From Neomesorhizobium albiziae (GTDB taxonomy: Bacteria; Pseudomonadota; Alphaproteobacteria; Rhizobiales; Rhizobiaceae), in NCBI RefSeq assembly GCF_900114255.1, contig NZ_FOSL01000022.1, forward strand, positions 1-64,000: 64,000 nucleotides of DNA. Reading direction: 5' to 3'. The position numbers were made by a program, and so were the translations under genes. Shown here in pieces: positions 1 through 8,425 of the stretch. Positions within the stretch are counted from its first letter, which is position 1. Each line of letters opens with the position of its first letter. The notes under the pieces were generated by a model. That model was not told the DNA's origin and searched no databases. It worked only from the letters and a program-made list of their open reading frames with translations.

Positions 1-243
1 CTGCTTGATCGTTCGCTTCTGTTTGCGCGATTTGTTCGCCTCGGCTCTTAGCCAGGCCGACAGCCGTTCCGCATAGGCATCGAGCTTGCTCGGCCGCTCC
101 GGAACTTTGAAACGTGGCTCGATCTCGTCGGATCGCAGATATTTGCGGATCGTGTTCCGCGATAACCCTGTGCGCCGTGCGATCTCCCGGATCGAGAGAT
201 CGTCCCGCAAACGCCAGCGCCGGATAACGCTCAGTAACGCCAT
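1..243 (-). CDS. istA: IS21-family transposase IstA, N-terminal 81 residues (partial)
   Basis: IstA is the DDE transposase of IS21 elements and works with the ATPase IstB. The visible part is the N-terminal DNA-binding region: a helix-turn-helix with LSIREIARRTGLSRNTIRKY at about residues 16-35, followed by a basic stretch (KSRKQKRTIKQ). The start codon is the ATG at 243-241. The gene runs off the left edge, so the catalytic core is not seen and intactness cannot be judged. It points away from the truncated ATPase fragment. Confidence 0.8.
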   Translation of the reverse strand, partial: MALLSVIRRWRLRDDLSIREIARRTGLSRNTIRKYLRSDEIEPRFKVPERPSKLDAYAERLSAWLRAEANKSRKQKRTIKQ

Positions 244-356
244 GTCTATCACTCCAGTTTCCCCTGCAATCAGCCAGCAGGGGTGGGTTCAAACATGGGT
301 CACTTCTCAATGGAAAAACTACCTAATCCAGGGTCAGCTCCTGGCGGAAATCAACA
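1..356 (-). mobile_element. IS21-family element, one end (rest lies outside the window)
   Basis: The fragment carries the start of an IstA-type transposase and its terminal region. The outer end is placed at 356, where the minus strand begins TGTTGATTTCC, the kind of TG-starting terminus seen in IS21 relatives. Inside it lies an internal repeat-like stretch containing CCATTGAGAAGTGACCC (near 298-316). The element interrupts a sugar ABC ATPase gene, which supports the boundary because homology to the ATPase stops there. The other end, the istB gene and the target duplication are outside the window. Confidence 0.75.
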
Positions 357-838
357 AAGACCGCTCTTGCAATCGCCACGGCTTGCTTCTGGCCGCCGGA
401 AAGCTCGCCGACCAGCATGTCAGGCGAATCGATGCCGGAGATGTGGACCGCGCTCTTCAGCACATCCATGGCGATGTCTCGCATCTCGGCCAGCTTGAGG
501 AAGCCGACGCCCGAGCAGCGCTCACGCCCCATGAAGATGTTGCGGGTAATCGACAGAGAATCCACCAGCGCCGTGTTTTGGTAGATCGTCTCGATACCAG
601 CCTCGGCGGAGTCCATCCGGCACGTAAAGAGCGTCTGCTTGCCGTCGACGCTAAGGTGCCCCGAAGTCGGCTTGTGGATGCCGGAGATCAGGTTGACGGC
701 GGTCGACTTGCCGGCGCCATTGTCGCCGAGCAAGCCGATCACTTCGCCTTGGTTGATGTGGAAGCTCAGGCCGCGCAAGGCATCGAGAGCGCCGAAGCTT
801 TTGGAGATGTTGTGCAGTTCTAAGATCGGCGTCGTCAT
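323..838 (-). pseudogene. Sugar ABC transporter ATP-binding protein, truncated by IS21
   Basis: This is the N-terminal half of a ribose/CUT2-type ABC ATPase. Walker A (GDNGAGKST), a Q-loop (IYQN) and the ABC signature (LSGGQKQ) are present, but homology ends after the AIARAVF segment near 357. The last codons and the stop at 323 come from the IS21 end. Walker B, the D-loop and the H-loop are missing, and the second nucleotide-binding domain usual in this family (about 500 residues in total) is also missing or lies beyond the IS. The start ATG at 838 overlaps the permease stop (TGATG), showing the original operon order. The importer encoded here should therefore lack a working ATPase unless another one substitutes. 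Confidence 0.85.
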
Positions 839-1869
839 CAACCTGCTCCCTTGCGTTCGATAAAGCGGTTGAACGCGGAAGCCCCTACAATCAAAACAGC
901 AATGAACATGTCGAGATAGAAGCCTGGAGCGCGCAGCAGCAGCAGCACATCGGTGATCGTGTGGATCAGCATGGCGCCAAGGAATATGCCGAGGATCGAT
1001 CCACGCCCGCCGGTTAGTGAGAGGCCGCCGATGACGCAAGCCGCAATCGCTTGCAATTCGATGCCAACGCCCTGTCCAGGTTGCACGCTACCAACGCGCA
1101 CAGTCGCCAGAATTCCGGCAAATGCCGCCATGCCGCCGGCTATGGCGAAGGCAATGATCTTGACGCGACCTGTGTCGATGCCGATGGCAGTGGCAGCCGG
1201 CTGGTTTCCGCCAGTGGCAAAGACGTGGTTGCCGAAGCGGTGGCGATGCAAGAGGCAATAGAATGCAATCGACAGGGCGATGAACCACCAGAAGGCTGCG
1301 TTAATGCCAAGGAAAGTGCCGCCGAACAGGCCCTGGAAGGTCGGGCCGGGATCAAAACGCACCTGCACTGCGCCATTGTAGAGCAGTACTGCGCCACGCC
1401 AAAACAGCAGGCCACCGAGCGTGACAATGAATGACGGCAGGCTGGCCTTTAGCGTTATTGTCCCATGCAGCACGCCGATCACGATGCCGATCAGGATTGC
1501 CAGTGCTGCCGCAAGGAATGGATTCAAGCCCGCGCCAACTTGCACTGCCATGACGATGGCAGTCAGCGTGTAGACTGATCCAACCGACAGGTCGAACTCG
1601 CCGGCGATCATTAAGACGCCGACGCCAAGAGCCAGGCAGCCGAGCACCGGGATTGCCTTCATCAGGATCGTCAGATTCTGTGAAGAGATATAGCGGAATT
1701 CATCCGGATTGATCAGCGCATAGGCGATACACATCGCCTGCAATGCGAGAAAGGCGACCAGGATGGCGCCTGCCGGTGCGACGAGCAGGCGCCGGAATGC
1801 CGAGTGCTTGCGCATGCGGTGTGGGGCGACGACTGACGCCGCCGCAGCGGAGCTGGGTGGTGATGACAT
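838..1869 (-). CDS. Sugar ABC transporter permease (RbsC/AraH type)
   Basis: A 343-residue inner-membrane permease of the BPD_transp_2 family, which forms the channel of ribose/CUT2-type importers. About ten hydrophobic segments are visible, and the family motif region LTGGRGSILGIFLGAMLI lies near residues 280-300. The first 25 residues are polar and Ala/Ser-rich with a basic patch before the first membrane helix. It sits between its binding protein (59 bp upstream) and the IS-truncated ATPase (1-bp overlap). The sequence is intact. The substrate is probably a monosaccharide or polyol but cannot be fixed from sequence. Confidence 0.9.
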   Translation of the reverse strand: MSSPPSSAAAASVVAPHRMRKHSAFRRLLVAPAGAILVAFLALQAMCIAYALINPDEFRYISSQNLTILMKAIPVLGCLALGVGVLMIAGEFDLSVGSVYTLTAIVMAVQVGAGLNPFLAAALAILIGIVIGVLHGTITLKASLPSFIVTLGGLLFWRGAVLLYNGAVQVRFDPGPTFQGLFGGTFLGINAAFWWFIALSIAFYCLLHRHRFGNHVFATGGNQPAATAIGIDTGRVKIIAFAIAGGMAAFAGILATVRVGSVQPGQGVGIELQAIAACVIGGLSLTGGRGSILGIFLGAMLIHTITDVLLLLRAPGFYLDMFIAVLIVGASAFNRFIERKGAG

Positions 1870-1887
1870 CTTGGTTCCGTCAAGAAA

Positions 1888-1916
1888 GGACCCTTCGAAG
1901 ACAGTCCGAAGGGTCC
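1888..1916 (-). promoter_or_regulatory. Intercistronic hairpin between binding-protein and permease genes
   Basis: A perfect 10-bp inverted repeat (GGACCCTTCG at 1888-1897 with its complement at 1907-1916) and a 9-nt loop lies in the 59-bp gap after the binding-protein stop. No T-run follows. It may stabilise the upstream mRNA 3' end or partly terminate transcription so that the binding protein is made in excess over the membrane parts. Confidence 0.7.
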
Positions 1917-1928
1917 GGCTGAAGGAGA

Positions 1929-2882
1929 CTAGCGGTAGGAACCGATCAGCGGCTTGACCGAGCCAATGCGATCCTTGTCGAGGAAGGCGCCCTGGCCTGT
2001 ATCGACGTCGGTGGGTGTCAGGCCATATTTCTTGGCCAGCGCGATCTGGGCGATTGGATAGAAGCCCTGGAGATAGGGTTGCTGATCCATCGTCGCAAAC
2101 ATTACTCCCGATTCAACCGCGTTGACGATTTCCACCGCCAGATCGAACCCGCCGAAGGGGATATCGACGCCGGCATCCTTGATCGCGCCCGCGCCCACGG
2201 TCGAGGTGACTGATCCGGTGCCGAACACGGCCTTGATATTCTTGTTGGCGATCAGAAACTGCGCCATGATATTTTGCGCTTCCGCGAGGTCCAGACCGGA
2301 CTTGACCGTCTCGACCTTAATGCCCTTTTCGCCCATAGCCTTCTCAATGCCGCCCCCCCGCGCCACCGCGAAACTGGCTTCCGGTATTTCGCGCGGATTG
2401 AATACGACGTCGCCCTCCTTCAGGCCGAACTTCTCGATCATGCGTTGGCCAAGTTCGTAGCCTGAGGCGAATTCGTTCATGCCGACATAGGCTTGGCGGC
2501 AGTTTCCCTTCGCGCCTTCCAGATCATCATTGTTGAAGCCGATGACGACGATGCCAGCTTTGGTGGCGTTGCAGATGCTGGTGTCAAAAGCGTCGGAACT
2601 CGAAATCGCAACGGCGATCCCATCCACGCCGCTCGCCGTCGCAGCCTCGATCAGGTCGTTCTGGCGCACTGGATCGTTGTTGGCATATTGGACGTCAAGA
2701 TCGACGCCGAACTGGGCGGCAGCGTCCTGTGCGCCCCTAACAACCGGGTTGAAGAACTGCACGCTGGGATCGAGGTAGATGATCATCGTCGCCTTGACGG
2801 TGTCCTGCGCGTAGGCTGCGGTGGTCAACAAAGCCGCGGCAAATGTGCCGAGGATTGCATTCCTGAAATGACGACGTCCCAT
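1929..2882 (-). CDS. Periplasmic sugar-binding protein of the ABC importer
   Basis: A 317-residue Peripla_BP_4-type solute-binding protein. A signal peptide occupies about residues 1-25 (basic start, hydrophobic core, AYAQ cleavage region). Typical type-I binding-protein segments follow: NPVVRGAQDAAAQFGVD near residue 45, a DPVRQNDLIEAA segment, and a late GGFDLAVEIVNAVESG hinge region. It delivers substrate to the permease encoded downstream. The aldehyde dehydrogenase gene upstream suggests the imported compound yields an aldehyde, but the ligand is not known. Confidence 0.9.
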   Translation of the reverse strand: MGRRHFRNAILGTFAAALLTTAAYAQDTVKATMIIYLDPSVQFFNPVVRGAQDAAAQFGVDLDVQYANNDPVRQNDLIEAATASGVDGIAVAISSSDAFDTSICNATKAGIVVIGFNNDDLEGAKGNCRQAYVGMNEFASGYELGQRMIEKFGLKEGDVVFNPREIPEASFAVARGGGIEKAMGEKGIKVETVKSGLDLAEAQNIMAQFLIANKNIKAVFGTGSVTSTVGAGAIKDAGVDIPFGGFDLAVEIVNAVESGVMFATMDQQPYLQGFYPIAQIALAKKYGLTPTDVDTGQGAFLDKDRIGSVKPLIGSYR

Positions 2883-2957
2883 GCGATTTCCTCCCTTTGA
2901 GTTGTTATTTACTCCTGTCCGTGGATCCTCCGCCTCGAACAGGAATATTGTTCTGCG

Positions 2958-4472
2958 TCAGCTGGTGAACCATCTCCCCGGCCGACCAAGCGTGACGTGA
3001 ATGCCTTTGAACTGCGAATATTCGTCGAAGCCGTAGCGGCCAAGCTCGCGGCCCAGGCCGCTCTTCTTGTAGCCACCAATTGGGAGCTCCGGAGTGCCGT
3101 CGATGACGCTGTTGACCCAGCAGCGGCCGGCGCGAACGCGACGAATTGTCTGCAATGCGTTTTCGAGGTTGGTCGACCAGACCGAAGCAGAGAGACCGTA
3201 TTCGGAACCGTTGGCTAGCGCCACCGCTTCATCGGCGCTGCGGAATGTCAATGTAGACAGGACCGGCCCGAAGATCTCGTCCTTGGCGATCGACATGTCG
3301 GGCCGCACATTCTGGAAAACAGTCGGCTCGTAATAGTGACCATCGCCGCTGCCAGCCGGGTTGCCGCCGATCAAAAGTTCCGCCCCCGCCGCCTTGCCGG
3401 CCTTGACATAGCCGTCGACTTTTTCAGCGTGCCCTTTCGAGATCATCGCGCCGATGCGTGTCTTTTCGTTGAGCGGATCGCCGAAAGGAACGCGCCTTGA
3501 AATGTCCAGGACACGTGCCAGCAATTCGTCACGCACACTTTCCTCGACCAGCAGTCGGCTGCCTGAAATGCAGCATTGGCCGGCATTGTGATAGACGCCA
3601 TAGGCGATCCCATCGGCGGCTGCTTCGAGATCGGCATCGGCAAACACGATCTGTGGACCTTTGCCGCCAAGTTCAAGGCCGACGCGCTTAACGCTGCGCG
3701 CCGCAATCGCGCCAAGATGAATGCCGACGCGCGAGGACCCGGTGAAGGCGATCATGTCCACGGCGGGGTCTTCAGCAAGCGTCTGGCCGGCAGGATCGCC
3801 ATAGCCTGTTACGACGTTGAAAACGCCAGGGGGGACACCAGCCACAAGCGCCAACTCTGCCATTCGGATCGATGTGCCCGAGGTCAGTTCCGAAGGTTTC
3901 AAGACCACTGTGCAGCCGGCGCCGATGGACCAGGGCACACGTTCAGACGCAATAATGAATGGGAAGTTCCAAGGCGTGATGATGCCTACAACGCCGACCG
4001 GTTCACGCAACACGAGACCCAGTCTGTCTTCTCCGATATTGTTGTGGCTATTGCCTTCCAGGGCTCGCGCCTGACCGGCCGCATAAGCCCAGAGATCCGC
4101 GCAAAAATCGATCTCGCCACGCGCCTGGCTGATCGGTTTTCCCACTTCAAGGCTCTCGATAAGGGCCAATTCTTCGACATTGGCGACAATGAGCTGCGAA
4201 ACGCGGTACATGATGCGGGACCGTTCCGCCCCCGACATCCGTGGCCAGGGGCCTTTGTCGAAGGCCACGCGCGCTGCGGAGATGGCAAGACGGACATCGT
4301 CGGCCGATGCGTCCGGCCATTCGCCAACCGCAATGCCATGGCCAGGCGCAATGCGCTCAATAACCTTCCCGGAGCCGGCTATTTCATGTTTACCGTTGAT
4401 GACCATGTCATAGGAGCGGCCAACCAGCCGGGGGTCCTTGATGTTTGGCGGAATGAAAGTTGCTATGGTCAT
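2958..4472 (-). CDS. NAD(P)-dependent aldehyde dehydrogenase
   Basis: A 504-residue member of the aldehyde dehydrogenase superfamily, oxidising an aldehyde to a carboxylic acid with NAD(P)+. The nucleotide-binding region with PWNFP, the general-base motif GLELGGKGP and the catalytic cysteine in NAGQCCISGSR are all present, so it should be active. It is the first gene of the operon with the ABC importer and is divergent from a GntR regulator. A GAAGAG sequence precedes the ATG at 4472. The actual aldehyde is unknown; betaine-aldehyde, glycolaldehyde or sugar-derived aldehydes are possible. Confidence 0.9.
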   Translation of the reverse strand: MTIATFIPPNIKDPRLVGRSYDMVINGKHEIAGSGKVIERIAPGHGIAVGEWPDASADDVRLAISAARVAFDKGPWPRMSGAERSRIMYRVSQLIVANVEELALIESLEVGKPISQARGEIDFCADLWAYAAGQARALEGNSHNNIGEDRLGLVLREPVGVVGIITPWNFPFIIASERVPWSIGAGCTVVLKPSELTSGTSIRMAELALVAGVPPGVFNVVTGYGDPAGQTLAEDPAVDMIAFTGSSRVGIHLGAIAARSVKRVGLELGGKGPQIVFADADLEAAADGIAYGVYHNAGQCCISGSRLLVEESVRDELLARVLDISRRVPFGDPLNEKTRIGAMISKGHAEKVDGYVKAGKAAGAELLIGGNPAGSGDGHYYEPTVFQNVRPDMSIAKDEIFGPVLSTLTFRSADEAVALANGSEYGLSASVWSTNLENALQTIRRVRAGRCWVNSVIDGTPELPIGGYKKSGLGRELGRYGFDEYSQFKGIHVTLGRPGRWFTS

Positions 4473-4534
4473 GGACTCTTCGAGTGCTTTTGCGTTGCCT
4501 GTGGCTATGCTAGGCGACGGTTTGCATCAGATTG

Positions 4535-4558
4535 TATGGTACCGTATGGTGGTATGGT
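4535..4558. promoter_or_regulatory. Candidate GntR operator: triple TATGGT repeat
   Basis: Three copies of TATGGT start at 4535, 4545 and 4553 in the 117-bp divergent region between the aldehyde dehydrogenase and GntR genes. The first forms a near-palindrome around GGTACC (ATGGTACCGTAT). FCD-type GntR proteins usually bind short palindromes of this kind in their own divergent promoters. Assignment is by position only. Confidence 0.45.
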
Positions 4559-4589
4559 GGAAGTGTCAAGCGCGGGAAATAGAGGTGCG

Positions 4590-5273
4590 ATGAATATCGA
4601 GCGATTGAAGTTCGAGAGCAGCGAATCGACTGCTGTGCAGATCGAACGAGACCTGCGTGAAGCGATCATCAGGCTTGACTTGACGCCCGGTGCAAAGTTG
4701 TCCGAGCAGGAGATTGCCACGAAGCTCGGCGTGTCCCGCCAGCCTGTGCGCGAAGCCCTGATCGCGTTGAGCAAATCGAAACTGGTGTCCGTCCGCCCAA
4801 ATCGGGGAACGGTTGTTTCACGGATATCGGCGCGCCAAATGATGGAATCGCGTTTCGTCCGCGAGGCGATCGAAACGGCAGTGGCAGCACGCGCTTGCGC
4901 GAATTTCGACCCATGGATCCGTTCCACGATCGACGACATATTGGGGCGGCAAGAAGAGGCTGTGCAGAAGCAGGACTACCATTTGTTCCGCAAGGAAGAT
5001 GAGCAGTTTCATCTGGCCATCGCGACTGGCGCCGGCTGTACCTTGGCCTGGAGTGTGATCGCGGATGTCAAGGCACATATCGATCGCGTATGCAATCTAC
5101 AGTTACGCAAGCTCGACTCCTTGGGCAAGCTGATGCGTGAGCATCAAGCGATTATCGAAGCGATTGACCAACGCGAGCCGGACAAGGCAGTTGCGGCCAT
5201 GCGCACCCATCTCAATGGAATACTGTCCGATTTGCCCCGGATCGAAGCCGACAATCCCGAGCTTTTTGAGTAG
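4590..5273 (+). CDS. GntR-family regulator with FCD domain
   Basis: A 227-residue transcription factor. Residues about 15-80 form the winged helix (EQEIATKLGVSRQPVREAL, then the VSVRPNRGTVVS wing), and residues 90-220 form an all-helical FCD ligand domain. It is divergent from the aldehyde dehydrogenase/ABC operon and probably represses it until a pathway metabolite binds. The ATG at 4590 was chosen because GAGGTG lies just upstream and the winged helix begins soon after. The open frame extends far upstream, but that part is antisense to the dehydrogenase and has no homology. Confidence 0.88.
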   Translation: MNIERLKFESSESTAVQIERDLREAIIRLDLTPGAKLSEQEIATKLGVSRQPVREALIALSKSKLVSVRPNRGTVVSRISARQMMESRFVREAIETAVAARACANFDPWIRSTIDDILGRQEEAVQKQDYHLFRKEDEQFHLAIATGAGCTLAWSVIADVKAHIDRVCNLQLRKLDSLGKLMREHQAIIEAIDQREPDKAVAAMRTHLNGILSDLPRIEADNPELFE

Positions 5274-5921
5274 CTGGTGTCGCAACTGTCTCCAGACTGC
5301 GATGCGCGCAACGATAATGCAGATCATAGCGTCAGAATCATCGGATCGGGGGTTGGATTGATAGATGCGCTTTTCGCCGCGTCTAGAGTTTTGTCGGCTG
5401 ATGTCAGCGTTTGCAATTCTGTGCCGTAGCGTGTCATACGCTTCGGTTTGTTGTAAGACCAATGGGTCCCATGCCAGAGGACCGCTTTCGCAAGCTTGTC
5501 TCTCAACAGCTGCCGGTCCGCTCCCGGCTCAACGGCTGCCAGTCCGAAAAGCGCCTCATGTCGGCCGTAGAGATCAGCTTTGCCGCTTCCTGAAACCAGA
5601 CATATCCGGCGACCACGCTGGAGGTCGAGGTGCGCCAAAACCTGATATTAACCAATGGCTCTGGCGAAGGCGGCCCCCGGTCACCTTCGGACATTCGGGC
5701 GGATTGCCTTGTCACTGTTGCGTGCTTCAATGTTCAAAGCTGCCGTTTTTGGAAGTGAGTCCAGTTGAGAGCGCCTCCTGTAGGCGGAGATTAGGCGAGA
5801 TAATATTGTTGCGGACGGTACACGGCCCTGACCGAACCCGATGATCAAAATCGATTTCACCCAAGGTAAGCAGGCGAACCGAACTAAGCTCCCAATGCCT
5901 CCGCTCCGTGCTTGGTTCACG
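5274..5921. other. Intergenic region with one copy of a dispersed repeat
   Basis: No supported gene. Open frames here have no recognisable family and cross the dispersed repeat at 5525-5602. The region lies between the GntR gene and the 3' end of the octaheme cytochrome gene (convergent), so no promoter is required. Confidence 0.5.
5525..5602. repeat. Dispersed intergenic repeat, copy A
   Basis: It aligns along its length with three other intergenic stretches in this window (14812-14886, 17972-18040, 25850-25926). The shared order is CGGC(C/T)CA, then GC(T/C)GCC(G/A)GTC, then GCGCC, a TCGGNCGTNGAGATCAG-like core, and a CCTGAAA...GAC end. It has no coding sense. This is the most diverged of the four copies. 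Confidence 0.6.
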
Positions 5922-8186
5922 TCATCGGGAAAGCGCATCGAGTTGCGGCGGCAGTGGAAGATTGGGATGGTCCTGCCGTATTTCGTCCACTGTCTCGCGC
6001 GCACCGTCAAGATCGCCGGACGCAGCCTGCCAAAGCGCCAACACCAGAAGCACTTCTGCCCTTTCCGGTGACGCCTTGCGAAGCACAGTAATTTCAGATC
6101 CTGCCGCGGCAAAGTCGCCGGTTTGCAGCAGAGCCAGGGTGAGCGTGATGCGCATGTCCTGATTGCCAGGATCGGCCGAGACGACATCTCTCAGCACCGG
6201 GATTGCCTGATCTGGACGACCTTGGCTCATCAGTATTTGCCCAAGCTGCGTTGAAATGCTGATTTCGCCCGGATTCTTCGCCCGCGCATCGACAAGGATT
6301 GCCATTGCCGCGCCAACATCGCCAAGAGCGGCGGCTATCTTCGCACGCGTTATCCAGGCCTGGACGAGTTGTGGGTCCATGAAAGTCGCCTCCGCGAATG
6401 CTGCCTGCGCTGCCTCCCAGTTGCTGGTTGCCATTGCCAGTCCGCCGATCGCCATTTGGCCCTCGGGGAAGTCCGACCTTGCTCCCATCGATGCCTTCAA
6501 CTCGGCCAACGCCGCTGCCAGTGCGTCTCTTCGCTCGACCGGCAGTTCGTCAGGAGCAATGTTCGACAGTTCCAGTGCGGCCGCCACGCGAACCGCGGCC
6601 ACGGGATCGGTGAGGAGTGGTTGAAGCCGATCTGCTCGATCGCCGGCCGGAGCCGAGCGCCAAAGGCGGATGGCCGCCACACGGATCATGTCGCTGTCAT
6701 CGGCAAGCAGTTGGGCAAGAGCCGTTGCGGTCATCGGGTCGGCCTGGTCGCCGATCTCGCGCACCGCGCTGGCACGCGCAATAGCGGAACGCGACGTGTC
6801 CGTTGCGATCGCGCAAAGGTCATCGAGTGCCTCTCGGCTCAGCCCCTTGCGCCAAACGGCTGCAAATGTCTCAGCAAGGGTGGAATCCGGATTGAGCCAG
6901 TTCGGCGCCCACCGCATGATTTCGCCGGCAGCCCAGGCTGCTGTCTCGCTGGCATGGCACGAAAGGCAGGCGTCAGGCGAGCCTGCCTTCTGCGACAGCA
7001 AGGGATTTGGCACCCGGAAGAAGTGGTCACGCCTGCCATCGACGATCATGTAATTGCGCGCGGGCATGTGGCAGCTCACGCATTGGGCGCCTGCGCTGCC
7101 CGCCGGATGATGGTGATGGGCCGCCGATTCATAGTTCGCCGGCTTCAGCGAGAGGAAATCCGCGCGCCCAGTCTCGTTGTGGCACTGTGTGCAAACGGCA
7201 TTGCCTTCCGCAACCAGTCCGCCCGAATGGGGATCATGGCAGTTCGTGCAGGTAACCCCCTTGGTGTGCATCTTGGACTGCAGGAACGAGCCCAGCACAT
7301 AAACCTCGTCCCTTTGCTGGCCGTCGGGAAAATAAAGCATATTTCCAAGGGTCATGAGATTGTAGTGGTCGCCGAAGACGGCTCCGGGCAGCGGGCTGTC
7401 GGCACCCATCGCTTCGCGGCGCGAATGACAGGGTCCACACATGTTCTGCTCGATTGTCTGCCTGCCGTTTCCTTCGGGGCGAAGCAATCCATGGCTGTCA
7501 ACATTTTGAAAGCCTGCCGGATCGAAATCCGCTCGCTTCTTGGCCCACACGACGTGAGCAGCACCCGGACCGTGACAGGCTTCGCAGCCGACCGTGAGTT
7601 CGCTCCATTGGCTCTGGTAGCCATGCGTTGCCGGGTCATAATTCTTGCGGAAGTCGGTCTGATGGCATACGGCGCAGCGCGCCTGCCAATTTTTGTAGGA
7701 ACCTGTCCAATGCAGCCCGTTGCCCGCTGAAACGTCGTCGTTCGGGTAGAGGTGGAACCAGCGCTGGTTACCGATGTCCCAGGCGAGATCGAGAGCTTGC
7801 AGGCGGCCGCGGTCAAGCTCGACGAGATACTGCTGCAACGGAGAGACGCCGACGACGTATTTGACCTCGAAGGTCGCCAGCTTGCCGTCCGCTCCGTCCG
7901 TCTCGATGAAATAGTGCCCATCCCTTTGAAAGAAGCGCGAGGTCACCCCTTTGTGCTCGACGGTCGCATCGGCGAAATCGCCGAGTACATGTTCCGGCGT
8001 AGGTTCTCTCAGCGCCCAGCCGTGGTGAGAGTTCGACCACGCTCGCCCTTGGGCGGTGTGGCATGTCCCACAAACTTGCGAGCCGACAAATTCCGGTGTC
8101 TCGCTTCCCGATGCGGCAGGATTTGACACCGCAAAAAGGCCGAGAAAAAGCATGCCCAAGTGCATCGGCAAACGGAAAGGAGGCAT
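5922..8186 (-). CDS. Octaheme cytochrome c with HEAT-like and TPR repeats
   Basis: A 754-residue exported electron-transfer protein. A signal peptide covers about residues 1-27. Eight CxxCH haem sites follow: CGTCH (39-43), CAVCH, CEACH, CGPCH, CTNCH, CTQCH, CVSCH and CLSCH, all within about the first 420 residues. Alanine-rich HEAT-like helices come next, and at least three TPR units fill the C-terminus. It should sit in the periplasm, pass electrons and dock a partner through its repeats. Such multihaem-TPR proteins are known as a family, but this one's redox partner is unknown. It lies downstream of the HAD and arylsulfatase genes on the same strand. Confidence 0.85.
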   Translation of the reverse strand: MPPFRLPMHLGMLFLGLFAVSNPAASGSETPEFVGSQVCGTCHTAQGRAWSNSHHGWALREPTPEHVLGDFADATVEHKGVTSRFFQRDGHYFIETDGADGKLATFEVKYVVGVSPLQQYLVELDRGRLQALDLAWDIGNQRWFHLYPNDDVSAGNGLHWTGSYKNWQARCAVCHQTDFRKNYDPATHGYQSQWSELTVGCEACHGPGAAHVVWAKKRADFDPAGFQNVDSHGLLRPEGNGRQTIEQNMCGPCHSRREAMGADSPLPGAVFGDHYNLMTLGNMLYFPDGQQRDEVYVLGSFLQSKMHTKGVTCTNCHDPHSGGLVAEGNAVCTQCHNETGRADFLSLKPANYESAAHHHHPAGSAGAQCVSCHMPARNYMIVDGRRDHFFRVPNPLLSQKAGSPDACLSCHASETAAWAAGEIMRWAPNWLNPDSTLAETFAAVWRKGLSREALDDLCAIATDTSRSAIARASAVREIGDQADPMTATALAQLLADDSDMIRVAAIRLWRSAPAGDRADRLQPLLTDPVAAVRVAAALELSNIAPDELPVERRDALAAALAELKASMGARSDFPEGQMAIGGLAMATSNWEAAQAAFAEATFMDPQLVQAWITRAKIAAALGDVGAAMAILVDARAKNPGEISISTQLGQILMSQGRPDQAIPVLRDVVSADPGNQDMRITLTLALLQTGDFAAAGSEITVLRKASPERAEVLLVLALWQAASGDLDGARETVDEIRQDHPNLPLPPQLDALSR

Positions 8187-8201
8187 AACACGACCCTAGC
8201 G

Positions 8202-8215
8202 TCTTGAGCTCAAGA
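8202..8215. promoter_or_regulatory. 14-bp perfect palindrome upstream of the cytochrome gene
   Basis: TCTTGAGCTCAAGA lies 16-29 nt upstream of the cytochrome start codon. The position fits an operator or a 5'-UTR hairpin. No specific binding protein can be named. Confidence 0.35.
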
Positions 8216-8425
8216 ACGCATTAGTGAGCATGGCTACCTCCCTTGAATCTGCAGTTGGTTCGCCCGCTCTGTCCCGCCCTTTGCTGAGATGGTTGGTTAG
8301 GGAGACTGGCGTTGGGGCCGGTACCGCGAGGTCCTGTATTCGCTGTCATGCAGCGCGGCACATTGCGAACGTCTCATTTTTGCGCACTGCTAGGCGATCC
8401 CGGTCCAAACGGCGGCCACTCGGGA

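Noticed and set aside
3576-4589. Long plus-strand open frame continuous with the GntR gene
   Set aside because: It is antisense to the well-conserved aldehyde dehydrogenase and has no homology; high GC leaves long spurious frames. The GntR start is at 4590.
6369-7730. 453-codon plus-strand open frame
   Set aside because: It is fully antisense to the octaheme cytochrome gene, whose eight haem motifs make that gene certain; the plus frame has no recognisable domain.
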